NCBI RefSeq assembly: GCF_026340655.1
Contig: NZ_JAPEOZ010000001.1
Span: forward strand, 1,798,001-1,862,000
Origin: Streptomyces sp. NBC_01275
GTDB taxonomy: Bacteria; Actinomycetota; Actinomycetes; Streptomycetales; Streptomycetaceae
Direction: 5' to 3'
Length of the DNA: 64,000 nucleotides
Within the stretch, counting starts at the first letter, position 1. The number at the start of each line of letters is the position of its first letter. This document shows, piece by piece, positions 42,099 through 50,254 of this stretch. The position numbers and the translations under genes were made by a program. The notes under the pieces were generated by a model. That model was not told where the DNA came from and made no database searches. It saw only the letters and a list, made by a program, of their open reading frames with translations.

Positions 42099-42877
42099 GC
42101 ACGCTCGCCTACGACGGCACGGCCATGCTGGGCCGTCAGCTGCTGCGGATCCGCAACAACCCGGCGCTGGCGATCCTCACCCAGACGATGCCGATCACCA
42201 TGCTGCTGTTCTTCGGCTACGTCTTCGGCAGCGCGCTGGCGATGCCCGGCGCCGAGTACCGCTCGTTCCTCGTGCCGGGCCTGCTGGTGGCGACCGCCGC
42301 CAACGGGATCATGACCGGTATGTTCCAGGCCGCCCAGGACGTCCACCGGGGCGTGACGGACCGGCTGCGCACGCTGCCGATCAGCAGGGCCGCGGTGCCG
42401 CTGGGGCAGGCCACGGCCGACCTGGTCGTCACCGCGGCGGGCACGGTCCCCTTCCTCCTGGTGGGGCTCGCGGTCGGCTGGCGCGTCGAGGGGTCGGCGC
42501 CGGCGGCGCTCGGCGCGGTGGCCCTGCTGCTGCTGTTCCGGTTCGCCTGCACCTGGGTCGGGATCTGCCTCGGGCTGGCCTCCCGCAGCGAGGAGGCGGC
42601 CGGCCAGCTGGGCAGCGCGACCTTCATGCTGCCGCTGCTGTCCAACGCCTACATCCCCACCGGCAACCTGCCGGGCTGGCTGCGCACGCTCGCCGAGTGG
42701 AACCCGATCAGCGCGGTGACGACGGCCCTGCGGGATCTGTTCGGCAACGCGCCCGTCCCCGCCGGCTCCGCCTGGCCGGTGGCGCACCCGGTCGCCGGGT
42801 CGCTGGCCTGGTGCGCGCTGCTGATCGCGGTGTTCGCCCCGCTGGCGGTACGGCGGTACGCGCACCCGAGCGCCTGA
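42095..42877 (+). CDS. ABC transporter permease, DrrB family
   Basis: A 260-aa ABC-2 type permease with six hydrophobic spans and the family text VPGLLVATAANGIMTGMFQAAQDVHRGVTDRLRTLPISRAAVPLGQ. It overlaps the ATPase gene by four bases (ATGA). The pair should export a hydrophobic drug or metabolite. A hairpin terminator lies 5 nt after its stop. Confidence 0.94.
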   Translation: MSTLAYDGTAMLGRQLLRIRNNPALAILTQTMPITMLLFFGYVFGSALAMPGAEYRSFLVPGLLVATAANGIMTGMFQAAQDVHRGVTDRLRTLPISRAAVPLGQATADLVVTAAGTVPFLLVGLAVGWRVEGSAPAALGAVALLLLFRFACTWVGICLGLASRSEEAAGQLGSATFMLPLLSNAYIPTGNLPGWLRTLAEWNPISAVTTALRDLFGNAPVPAGSAWPVAHPVAGSLAWCALLIAVFAPLAVRRYAHPSA

Positions 42878-42881
42878 CGCA

Positions 42882-42907
42882 CCCGTCGGACGGGGAAACC
42901 CGACGGG
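42882..42907. terminator. Terminator after the ABC exporter
   Basis: CCCGTCGG (42882-42889) pairs with CCGACGGG (42900-42907) around a 10-nt loop, 5 nt after the permease stop codon. GC-rich with no U-tract, as is typical in Streptomyces. Confidence 0.7.
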
Positions 42908-42983
42908 GGATGTCACGGGCGGCGGCGCCTCCGGTCACGCTGCCGGGCGGGAAGGAGGCGCAAGGGATCCAGGTGCGAAGGGA

Positions 42984-43085
42984 AGACGGCCCGCGCTCGG
43001 GGAGCACACCGAAGCGCTGCTGCGTGCCGCGGGGATGACGGACGAGGAGATCGCAGCGCTGCGCCGGGACGGTGTGACCGCCTGA
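42984..43085 (+). pseudogene. Remnant of a CaiB/BaiF CoA-transferase C-terminus
   Basis: Reading the frame that ends with TGA at 43083-43085 gives RRPALGEHTEALLRAAGMTDEEIAALRRDGVTA, which matches the usual end of CaiB/BaiF family CoA-transferases (P-x-LGEHT ... LSDEEIAALR). Upstream in this frame no CoA-transferase sequence is found before the ABC permease, so about 90% of the gene is missing. The junction lies near 42960-42985. It marks a deletion that brought the exporter next to this site. Confidence 0.7.
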
Positions 43086-43116
43086 GCGCGGGTCGGGGAG
43101 CGGGTCGGCTCGGGGG

Positions 43117-43392
43117 TCAGTGCTTGTTGCCGCCGAACAGCGAACGGCGCAGTCGGCGCAGGGGCGCGAAGAGCGAGACCCTGCGGACCCGTGCCGTCCT
43201 GGCGCTGCGGTCGTGCGCGGGCTCGCGCGCGGTCAGCTCCCGCATGAGCGAGGTCGCCTCGACGGTCTCCCGCTGCGGTATGGCGGGACCCGCCAGCACC
43301 GAGAGATGGCGGTCCAGCCGCGAACTGGTCGCGCTGCTCCCGCAGGTGATCGCAGGAACCCTCGCCCTGCTATGCACTGTTATCTGTTCCAT
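43117..43392 (-). CDS. Small basic hypothetical protein
   Basis: A 91-aa protein, strongly basic at its C-terminus (LFAPLRRLRRSLFGGNKH), with no membrane span. GGGGAGTGAC just before ATG 43392 supports the start. It lies about 130 nt downstream of rskA on the same strand, behind hairpin sequences (43444-43456 and about 43487-43500). I do not recognise the family. The amphipathic basic tail could touch membrane or nucleic acid (inference). Confidence 0.65.
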   Translation of the reverse strand: MEQITVHSRARVPAITCGSSATSSRLDRHLSVLAGPAIPQRETVEATSLMRELTAREPAHDRSARTARVRRVSLFAPLRRLRRSLFGGNKH

Positions 43393-43518
43393 GTCACTCC
43401 CCACCCGTACGAGTCCACCCGGCCCGGGCAGGGTAACCCTATCGCCCCGTCGGGGCACGCGCGTATCGAGCTCACGGGAATCACCTACCCCGTAAGGGGG
43501 TTGACGACTCCTCTCCGA

Positions 43519-44337
43519 TCACTCTCCGAATCCGACCGATTTCAGGGTGAGTTGGACAACTGGCTGCGTGGTGGGCTGTGGTGATCCCCCGTCGGGCTCG
43601 ACGGTCACAGCGAGTGACGTCGCCGCCTTGTCCAGGCCGGTGGCAACCAAGGGCGTGTCGCCGTCGAAGAGCCCGAGGGAGCGCGGTTGCGCGTTGGGGC
43701 GCATGAGCCACAGCTGATGCACCTGCCCGCCGGACGGCGTGCCGTATCCGCTCAAGGTGACGACCGCCTGCCCCTCAGAGGCGGAAGCGATCACTCCGAT
43801 ACTGCGGCCCTGAGAATCCTGTCCGGTGTTCGCCCGGGCGTCGGGAGCTGCGAGAACGTGGGCGATCTCACGTGACTGCGCACGCTCGGCGGCCAGCTGG
43901 TCCTGCGTCCGCTCGGCCTGCACGGCGAAGAGGGCGGCGACCACGAGGGCCGCGGCGGCGGTGATCGTGGCGAACGGCGCGAACATCGGGCGGCGCGCGC
44001 GGGGCGCACGGGAGCGTCCGGGCGGCGGCTGCGTGCCCCAGACATGCGGAGGCAGTTGAGGCGCGTGCTCCCGCACCGGCGCACGCCCGGGCTCCTGCGG
44101 AGTCCGCTGTACGGCGGCCAGCACCCGGTCGCGCATCGCGGCCGGCGCCGGGGCGGCCGTGGACCAGGCGAGCCGGACGGCGTCCTCGGAGAGGGCGCGG
44201 ACCTCGGCGGCGCAGCGGTCGCAGCCCTTCAGATGCTTCTCGAAGCGGCGACGCTCGTCGGCCTCCAGGGCGTCGAGCGCGTAGGGGGCGGCCAGCGAGT
44301 GCAGGTCCTCGCGGCGGAACAGTCCCAGCAGACTCAT
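43519..44337 (-). CDS. rskA: Anti-sigma factor, RskA-like
   Basis: A 272-aa membrane anti-sigma factor. The N-terminal zinc-type anti-sigma domain has His35, Cys39 and Cys42 (H-x3-C-x2-C). One membrane span lies at about 118-140. The extracellular RskA domain follows (about 145-270: GQAVVTLSGYGTPSGGQVHQLWLM). It should hold SigK at the membrane until proteolysis releases it. Its ATG overlaps the sigma gene stop (44334-44337). Confidence 0.93.
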   Translation of the reverse strand: MSLLGLFRREDLHSLAAPYALDALEADERRRFEKHLKGCDRCAAEVRALSEDAVRLAWSTAAPAPAAMRDRVLAAVQRTPQEPGRAPVREHAPQLPPHVWGTQPPPGRSRAPRARRPMFAPFATITAAAALVVAALFAVQAERTQDQLAAERAQSREIAHVLAAPDARANTGQDSQGRSIGVIASASEGQAVVTLSGYGTPSGGQVHQLWLMRPNAQPRSLGLFDGDTPLVATGLDKAATSLAVTVEPDGGSPQPTTQPVVQLTLKSVGFGE

Positions 44338-44876
44338 ACGGCGCCTCCCAGGCAGTCGCGCAGCCGCGTGAGCCCGTCGCGCATCCGTGTCTTCACCGTG
44401 CCCAGCGGCAGCGAGAGCCGGTCGGCCACTTCACGGTACGTGTAGCCGTCGTAGTAGGCGAGGGTGACGGACTGGCGCTGAAGGGCCGTCAGGCGGTTCA
44501 GGCAGCGGCGTACCCACTCGCGTTCCATGCTCGCCTCGACCTCCTCGGTCACCTGGTCGAAGGCGGGGTGGTGGGCGCGTTGGGCCTCGCGCTGCTCGCG
44601 GTCGACGGCGGCGCGGGCGCTGCGCACCCGGTCCACGGCGCGGCGGTGGGCGAGGGTGAGGATCCAGGAGAGGGCGCTGCCGCGGCTCGGGTCGAAGCGG
44701 GCGGCGGAGCGCCAGGCCTCCAGAAGCACCTCCTGGGCGACCTCCTCCGACTGCGCCGGATCCCGTACGACCCGGCGCACCAGACCGAACACCGGCCCGG
44801 ACACCAGCCCGTAGAGCTGTTCGAAAGCCTGTTGGTCGCCGCCTGCCACGCGCACCAGAAGCTCGTCCGCCTCCAT
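44334..44876 (-). CDS. sigK: ECF RNA polymerase sigma factor, SigK type
   Basis: A 180-aa ECF sigma factor. Region 2 lies at about residues 15-85 (FEQLYGLVSGPVFGLVRRVV, then EVAQEVLLEAWRSAARFDPSRGSALSWILTLAHRRAVDRVR). Region 4 is at about 118-175 (LQRQSVTLAYYDGYTYREVADRLSLPLGTVKTRMRDGLTRLR). It is translationally coupled to rskA. It faces the DUF4331-TPR-NicO genes across a 211-nt gap, so they are the natural regulon. GGGGGACC lies before ATG 44876; longer starts exist but add nothing of the fold. Confidence 0.94.
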   Translation of the reverse strand: MEADELLVRVAGGDQQAFEQLYGLVSGPVFGLVRRVVRDPAQSEEVAQEVLLEAWRSAARFDPSRGSALSWILTLAHRRAVDRVRSARAAVDREQREAQRAHHPAFDQVTEEVEASMEREWVRRCLNRLTALQRQSVTLAYYDGYTYREVADRLSLPLGTVKTRMRDGLTRLRDCLGGAV

Positions 44877-45087
44877 GCGGTCCCCCTCTCCGCGGCCGCA
44901 GCCGGGCCGCCCCGTCACACCAGGCATTCGCAACGCGCACACACCTCCGGTGGATGGGTACGGATCGGCGGGCCTAAAACGCGGGTGAGCAGAAAATAAA
45001 AAGTTTTTGAGTTTCGACCAATCCGAACCCGCCCTCCGCTCCGTATCACTGTCCGTCAGGCAAGCAGGCACGCGGAGGACGGACGGC
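44877..45087. promoter_or_regulatory. Divergent promoter region, sigK/rskA and DUF4331 operon
   Basis: A 211-nt gap with an unusual AT-rich block near 44990-45020 (AGAAAATAAAAAGTTTTTGAG) in a 70% GC background. Start sites for both directions should lie here. I cannot identify an ECF -35/-10 pair with confidence. Confidence 0.5.
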
Positions 45088-46599
45088 ATGACAGCTATCT
45101 CCAGGACCGGCGCGGGACGCAGGGGCGTCGCGACTCTCATATGCGGTGCACTGGCCGCCGGGGGGCTCGCGGCCGCCGGCGCGGCGGCGCTGGCGCCGGG
45201 GGCGGCCTACGCCTCCAGCCACCGCGAAGCCCCTCTCATCTCGGGCACCCCCCAGTACGACAACACGGACGTGTACGCGTTCGTCAGCCCGGACAAGCCG
45301 GACTCGACGACCATCATCGCGAACTGGATCCCGTTCGAGGAGCCGGCCGGCGGCCCGAACTTCTTCCAGTTCGCCGAGGACGCGCAGTACGACCTGCACA
45401 TCGACAACAACGGTGACGCGAAGGACGACCTGATCTTCCGCTACACCTTCAACACGCACACGAAGAACAAGAAGACGTTCCTCTACAACACCGGTGTCGT
45501 CGAGAGCCTCGACGACCCCGACCTGAACATCACGCAGACGTACGACCTCGAGCTGATCAAGCTGAAGAACAAGAGGGTCGAGCACGAGACGAAGCTCGCG
45601 GACGACGTGCCGGTGGCGCCGTCGAACGTGGGCAAGGCGTCCATGCCGTACTACTCGAAGCTGCGCGACCAGGCGATCTACAAGCTGCCGAACGACGCGA
45701 AGACCTTCGCCGGCCAGGCCGACGACCCGTTCTTCCTGGACCTGCGCGTCTTCGACCTGCTGTACGGCGGTGACCTCTCCGAGGTCGGCAACGACACCCT
45801 CAAGGGCTACAACGTCAACTCCATCGCCCTGCAGGTGCCGACCGACCTGATCGCGGAGTCGAAGCACCAGCCGATCGTGGGCATCTGGTCGACGACCCAG
45901 CGCAGGAACGCGCAGGGCTACTACGAGCAGGTCTCCCGCCTCGGCAACCCGCTGGTCAACGAGGTCGTCAACCCGATCAAGGACAAGGACAAGTTCAACG
46001 CGTCCGAGCCCAAGGACGACGCCCAGTTCCTGAAGAACGTCACCAACCCCGAGCTGCCGAAGCTCATCGAGGCGATCTACAAGATCAAGGCCCCGGCCGA
46101 GCCGCGCAACGACCTGGTCGACGTGTTCCTCAAGGGTGTGAAGGGCCTCAACCAGCCGCCGTACGTGACGCCGTCGGAGGAGCTGCGCCTCAACACCTCG
46201 ATCAAGCCGAGCATGCACCCCAAGCGACTCGGCGTGCTCGACGGCGACAACGCGGGCTTCCCGAACGGCCGTCGCCTCACCGACGACGTGATCGACGCCT
46301 CGCTGCAGGTCGTCGAGGGCGAACTGGTCGGCTCCAAGAACGACCTCGGCGACGCGGTCGACAAGAACGACAAGAGCTTCGAGAAGTACTTCCCCTACGT
46401 CGCTCTGCCGACCGAGGGTTCGCGCGGCAAGACCGCCAAGAGCAGCGCCGACACCAAGAGCGCCCTCGGTGACGGCCTGACCGGCGCCACGTCGGAGAAC
46501 ACCCCGCTGATCGCCGCCTCCGCGGGCGCCGGCGCGGCGGGCATCCTCCTCATCGGCGGCGGCCTGATGTGGTGGCGCAGGATGCGGCGGAACTACTAG
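45088..46599 (+). CDS. DUF4331 surface protein
   Basis: A 503-aa DUF4331 protein. The signal peptide is long (about 1-41, ending AAYA) and the mature part starts SSHREAPLISGTPQYDNTDVYAF, the family hallmark. The body is a large beta-rich domain to about residue 455. A C-terminal membrane anchor with a basic tail follows (AASAGAGAAGILLIGGGLMWWRRMRRNY), so it is displayed outside the cell. GGAGG lies 9 nt before the ATG. Family function is unknown. It is the first gene facing sigK and is followed by TPR and NicO genes. Confidence 0.93.
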   Translation: MTAISRTGAGRRGVATLICGALAAGGLAAAGAAALAPGAAYASSHREAPLISGTPQYDNTDVYAFVSPDKPDSTTIIANWIPFEEPAGGPNFFQFAEDAQYDLHIDNNGDAKDDLIFRYTFNTHTKNKKTFLYNTGVVESLDDPDLNITQTYDLELIKLKNKRVEHETKLADDVPVAPSNVGKASMPYYSKLRDQAIYKLPNDAKTFAGQADDPFFLDLRVFDLLYGGDLSEVGNDTLKGYNVNSIALQVPTDLIAESKHQPIVGIWSTTQRRNAQGYYEQVSRLGNPLVNEVVNPIKDKDKFNASEPKDDAQFLKNVTNPELPKLIEAIYKIKAPAEPRNDLVDVFLKGVKGLNQPPYVTPSEELRLNTSIKPSMHPKRLGVLDGDNAGFPNGRRLTDDVIDASLQVVEGELVGSKNDLGDAVDKNDKSFEKYFPYVALPTEGSRGKTAKSSADTKSALGDGLTGATSENTPLIAASAGAGAAGILLIGGGLMWWRRMRRNY

Positions 46600-46621
46600 T
46601 TCCTCCGCTGGACCCCCAGCG

Positions 46622-46661
46622 GGGCCGGGCCGGGGAGAACCTGCACTCCCCGGCCCGGCCC
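46622..46661. terminator. Perfect 16-bp hairpin after DUF4331
   Basis: GGGCCGGGCCGGGGAG (46622-46637) pairs perfectly with 46646-46661 around an 8-nt loop, 22 nt after the DUF4331 stop. Very stable; either a terminator or an attenuator or processing site that sets the ratio of DUF4331 to the downstream genes. Confidence 0.85.
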
Positions 46662-46668
46662 GACGACT

Positions 46669-46710
46669 GGCGCGGCCCGCGTACTCATCCCCCACGGCGC
46701 GGGCCGCGCC
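46669..46710. terminator. Second hairpin between DUF4331 and TPR genes
   Basis: GGCGCGGCCCGCG (46669-46681) pairs perfectly with 46698-46710 (13 bp, 16-nt loop), 7 nt after the first hairpin and 50 nt before the TPR start. Two such hairpins in a row suggest strong termination here, so the TPR gene may have its own promoter. Confidence 0.8.
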
Positions 46711-46760
46711 ACCCCCCGCACATGCAGGCTGATCCACCCCCAGGCGAGCTAGGAGAGGGC

Positions 46761-48413
46761 ATGTCCCCGCGTACGAACGACGGTGAACCGGAGCGCGAGC
46801 GGCCGACCGACGGCCCGGGACCGGAGAGCGCCTCCGGCGCGGACAGCTCCGTCGTGGACAGCTCCAGCGCTGACAGCTCCGCCGCGGAGGAACCGGCGGA
46901 GACGCAGTCCTCGGAGACCTCGAAGGTCACGGAGGCCGCCGGAGCCGGTACGGCCGACGCCGAGGTCGACTCCGACGCCGCCGCCGGTGGGGATGCCGAA
47001 GCCGGTGGGACTCCCGACACCGGTGGGGATGCCGACCCCGACGTCCGGGTCGCCGCCGTTCGCCGGGTCGCCGCCGCGGGTCGCCGCTGGCGGGTCGTCG
47101 AACTCGGGGCGTGTGCAGCGATGTTGGCCATCGCGCTGACCGCCGGCTCGATCGCGCTCGGGGCCGTGCGGGACGGCGGGCACGCGCCGGTCTCGGCGGC
47201 CGCGGCGGTCTCGCCCGGGCTGCTCGCCTCGGCCGACCTCGACGCGGGCATCGCCGCGCTCCAGACCCATCTCCGCGCCCAGCCCAAGGACTTCGGCGGC
47301 TGGGCCACCCTCGGGCTCGCCTACGTCGAGCAGGCCCGCACCAAGGGCGACCCCTCCCGCTACCCGCAGGCCGAGCAGGCCCTGAAGCGCTCCCTGTCCC
47401 TGCGCCCCGACAACGACGCGGCGCTGGCCGGCCGGGCCGCCCTGGCCGCCGCCCGCCACGACTTCGCGAACGCCCTGAAGTACGCGGACCAGACGCTGAA
47501 GCAGAACCCCTACAGCGAACGCGCCCTGTGCTCCCGGATCGACGCCCTCGTCGAGCTCGGCCGCTACGACGAAGCCGAGAAGGCCGCCGACACGGCCGAC
47601 GAACGGCGCCCGGGCGTCCCGGTGTTCACCCGCTACGCGTATGTCCACGAACTGCGCGGCGACGTCGCCACCGCCCGCCGCGTCCTGAACCAGGCGCTGT
47701 CCGCGTCCACCTCCCCCGGCGACATCGCCTACGTCGCCGCCCAGCTCGGCCAACTCGCCTGGAATCAGGGCGAGTACGCCGAGGCCCTCAGCTTCTACGC
47801 CCGCGCCCTCGCCGCCGACGAGAACTACCTCCCGGCACTGGAGGGCCGCGCCCGCGCCCAGGCCGCCGACGGCCGACGGGCCGAGGCGATCAAGGGGTTG
47901 GAGAACGTCGTCGCCCGCTTCCCGCTGCCCGGCCCGCTGGTCGAGCTCGGCGAGCTGTACGAGGCGCGGGGCGCGAAGGGCGACGAGGCGAAGGCGCAGG
48001 ACCAGTACACCCTCGTCGACGCATGGACGGCCCTCGCCCGGGCGAACGGCGTCAACGCCGACCTCGACACCGCGCTCGCCGCCGCCGACCACGGCGACAA
48101 GGCGGCGGCGCTGCGCGCGGCCCGCGCCGAATGGGCCCGCCGGCACACCGTGCACACGGCGGACGCCCTCGCCTGGGCCCTGCACGTCAACGGCAAGGAC
48201 GCCGAGGCCCTCCCCTACGCCAGGCAAGCCACGGCGACCGGCTACCACAACGCGTCCTTCCTTTACCACCGCGGTGTGATCGAACGCGCCACCGGTCACC
48301 CCGAGGACGCCCGTACCCACCTCTCGGCGGCCCTGAAGCTGAACCCCGGCTTCTCCCCCCTGGGCGCCGCCAAGGCTCGTACGGCACTCAAGACGCTGGA
48401 GGCGAACCAGTGA
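46761..48413 (+). CDS. Membrane-anchored TPR protein
   Basis: A 550-aa protein. Residues 1-105 are a disordered acidic cytoplasmic tail (SSVVDSSSADSSAAEEPAET). One membrane span lies at about 112-135 (VVELGACAAMLAIALTAGSIALGAV). Residues about 155-545 are outside and consist of tetratricopeptide repeats, such as LAYVEQARTKGDPSRYPQAEQALKRSLSLRPDN and ALSFYARALAADENYLPALEGRARAQ. It is likely an extracytoplasmic protein scaffold. AGGAGAGGG precedes ATG 46761. The TGA overlaps the NicO GTG. Confidence 0.93.
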   Translation: MSPRTNDGEPERERPTDGPGPESASGADSSVVDSSSADSSAAEEPAETQSSETSKVTEAAGAGTADAEVDSDAAAGGDAEAGGTPDTGGDADPDVRVAAVRRVAAAGRRWRVVELGACAAMLAIALTAGSIALGAVRDGGHAPVSAAAAVSPGLLASADLDAGIAALQTHLRAQPKDFGGWATLGLAYVEQARTKGDPSRYPQAEQALKRSLSLRPDNDAALAGRAALAAARHDFANALKYADQTLKQNPYSERALCSRIDALVELGRYDEAEKAADTADERRPGVPVFTRYAYVHELRGDVATARRVLNQALSASTSPGDIAYVAAQLGQLAWNQGEYAEALSFYARALAADENYLPALEGRARAQAADGRRAEAIKGLENVVARFPLPGPLVELGELYEARGAKGDEAKAQDQYTLVDAWTALARANGVNADLDTALAAADHGDKAAALRAARAEWARRHTVHTADALAWALHVNGKDAEALPYARQATATGYHNASFLYHRGVIERATGHPEDARTHLSAALKLNPGFSPLGAAKARTALKTLEANQ

Positions 48414-50206
48414 ACCCCCGTCGTGTGTTCGCCTCCTGCGCGGCCGTGTTCACGGCCGGCTGCGCGCTCGCGCTGGTACCTTCCACCAGCGCGAGCGCGC
48501 ACCCCCTCGGCAACTTCACCGTCAACCGCTACGACGGTCTCGTCGCCGCCCCCGGACAGCTCCGCGTCGACCATGTCGAGGACCTCGCGGAGATCCCGGC
48601 GACCCAGGCGAAGCCGGACTTCGAACGGCTCGGGATGACCGAGTGGGCCCGGCAGCGCTGCGCCACGGCCGCGAGCGGCAGCAGGCTCACGGTGGACGGG
48701 CGTGCGGTCACCCTGACGGCGGGCGCGAGCAAGGCGGTCCTGCGGCCCGGTCAGGCCGGGCTGAACACGTTGCGCGTGGAGTGCCGGCTGACGGCCCCGC
48801 TGCCCTCGGAGAACAGCGTTTCCCTCGGCTTCCACAGCGCGGGCGCGTCCACCGGACCCGGCTGGCGGGAGATCACCGCGCGCGGCGACCGGATGACGCT
48901 CACCGACTCCGACGTGCCGAAGAAGTCGGTCTCGGGCGAACTGACCAGCTACCCCAAGGAGTTGCTCTCCTCGCCCGCCGACACCGCGACCGCGTCCGTG
49001 AAGGTGCGGGCCGGTGGTGCGGCCCTCGTCGAGGAGAACGGGGCCGGCGGGGACGCGCCCGCCGCGTCCGTCCTGCCGCGCGGCGCCGACCGCTGGACGC
49101 GGGCGCTGGACAACCTGGTCGCCCGGCAGGACCTCACCGTCGGCTTCGCCGCGCTCGCCCTGGTGATCGCGATCTTCCTGGGCGCCATGCACGCGGTGGC
49201 CCCGGGACACGGCAAGACCATCATGGCCGCGACGGCGGCCGCCCGGGGCGGCAAGGCCCGGATGAAGGACGTCCTGCCCCTCGCCGCCTCCGTCACGATC
49301 ACCCACACCCTGGGGGTCGTCGCCCTCGGCCTGCTGGTCACCGCCGGGTCCGCCGCGGCCCCCTCGGTCATCGCCTGGCTGGGCCTGGCCAGCGGCGCGC
49401 TGGTCCTCTTCGCGGGCACGACCCTCGTACGCCGGGCCTGGCACAACCGAGGCCATGGACAGGGACATGGGCACGAGCCCGGCCATGAGCACGGGCACGG
49501 AGACGGGCACCCGCACGACCACGGGCACGACCACGACCACGGAGACGAGCCCGGGCACGGCGGTGGCGGGCACAGCCACCCCCACGAGCCCGTGAAGCCC
49601 CCCGCCCGTCAACTCGCCCTCGTCGGAGCCCCCGCCGAACACACGCATCACGACCACGACCACAGCCACGATCAGGGGCACACCCACGATCACGGCCATG
49701 AGCACGACCACGACCACCACACCCACGACCACCACACCCACGACGAGCACGCCCACGACGAGCACCAGCACGACCACCCCCATCCCCACCCTCACCCCCA
49801 CGATCACGGCCGTGCCCACACCCACACCCACGGCGGTCGCACCCACACGCACGCCATCGCGCCCACCCTCCGCGGCACGATCCTCCTCGGCTTCGCCGGA
49901 GGCATGGTGCCCAGCCCGTCCGCCGTGGTCGTGCTCGTCGGCGCGGCCGCGCTCGGGCAGGCCTGGTTCGGGCTGCTGCTCGTCGTGGCCTACGGCATCG
50001 GGCTGGCTCTGACGCTGACGGCCGCCGGGTTCGCCGTCGTCCGGCTGGGCTCGGGAGCGAACCGTCTCCTGGAGCGTCAGTCGCGCTGGACCTCGCACCC
50101 CGTCGCCCTGCTCATCAGCCGCAACGTATCCCTGTGGTCCGCGTTCCTCGTCATGGCCCTCGGGGCCGGACTGGTGCTCAAGGGGGCCGCATCCGTACTC
50201 GGCTGA
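48410..50206 (+). CDS. NicO-type nickel/cobalt permease with giant His-rich loop
   Basis: A 598-aa protein. A signal peptide (to about residue 31, SASA) is followed by an extracytoplasmic domain (about 32-225, opening HPLGNFTVNRYDGL) and then membrane spans. The first span carries the metal motif HAVAPGHGKT (about 258-267). Spans 3 and 4 are split by a loop of about 135 residues (345-482) with about 50 His plus many Asp. Further spans end the protein. NicO/RcnA proteins move Ni2+ or Co2+; the loop should bind metal. GTG 48410 overlaps the TPR stop. Confidence 0.93.
   Translation: MNPRRVFASCAAVFTAGCALALVPSTSASAHPLGNFTVNRYDGLVAAPGQLRVDHVEDLAEIPATQAKPDFERLGMTEWARQRCATAASGSRLTVDGRAVTLTAGASKAVLRPGQAGLNTLRVECRLTAPLPSENSVSLGFHSAGASTGPGWREITARGDRMTLTDSDVPKKSVSGELTSYPKELLSSPADTATASVKVRAGGAALVEENGAGGDAPAASVLPRGADRWTRALDNLVARQDLTVGFAALALVIAIFLGAMHAVAPGHGKTIMAATAAARGGKARMKDVLPLAASVTITHTLGVVALGLLVTAGSAAAPSVIAWLGLASGALVLFAGTTLVRRAWHNRGHGQGHGHEPGHEHGHGDGHPHDHGHDHDHGDEPGHGGGGHSHPHEPVKPPARQLALVGAPAEHTHHDHDHSHDQGHTHDHGHEHDHDHHTHDHHTHDEHAHDEHQHDHPHPHPHPHDHGRAHTHTHGGRTHTHAIAPTLRGTILLGFAGGMVPSPSAVVVLVGAAALGQAWFGLLLVVAYGIGLALTLTAAGFAVVRLGSGANRLLERQSRWTSHPVALLISRNVSLWSAFLVMALGAGLVLKGAASVLG
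49445..49855. repeat. CAC/GAC-rich low-complexity coding block
   Basis: A 411-nt run dominated by CACGAC, CACACC and CACGGG hexamers encoding the His/Asp/Gly loop of the permease. It is interrupted once by a 15-residue apolar stretch (KPPARQLALVGAPAE). Slippage here would change loop length in frame. Confidence 0.9.
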
Positions 50207-50254
50207 GCTACGTTGGGGGAGTTGCGGAGGTTTTCGCCCGGATACGAAGTGCGA

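Noticed and set aside
49445..49855. Short repeated CACGAC words that could look like a CRISPR-type array
   Set aside because: No constant-length repeats or unique spacers. The block lies in frame inside a membrane protein and encodes a His-rich loop.
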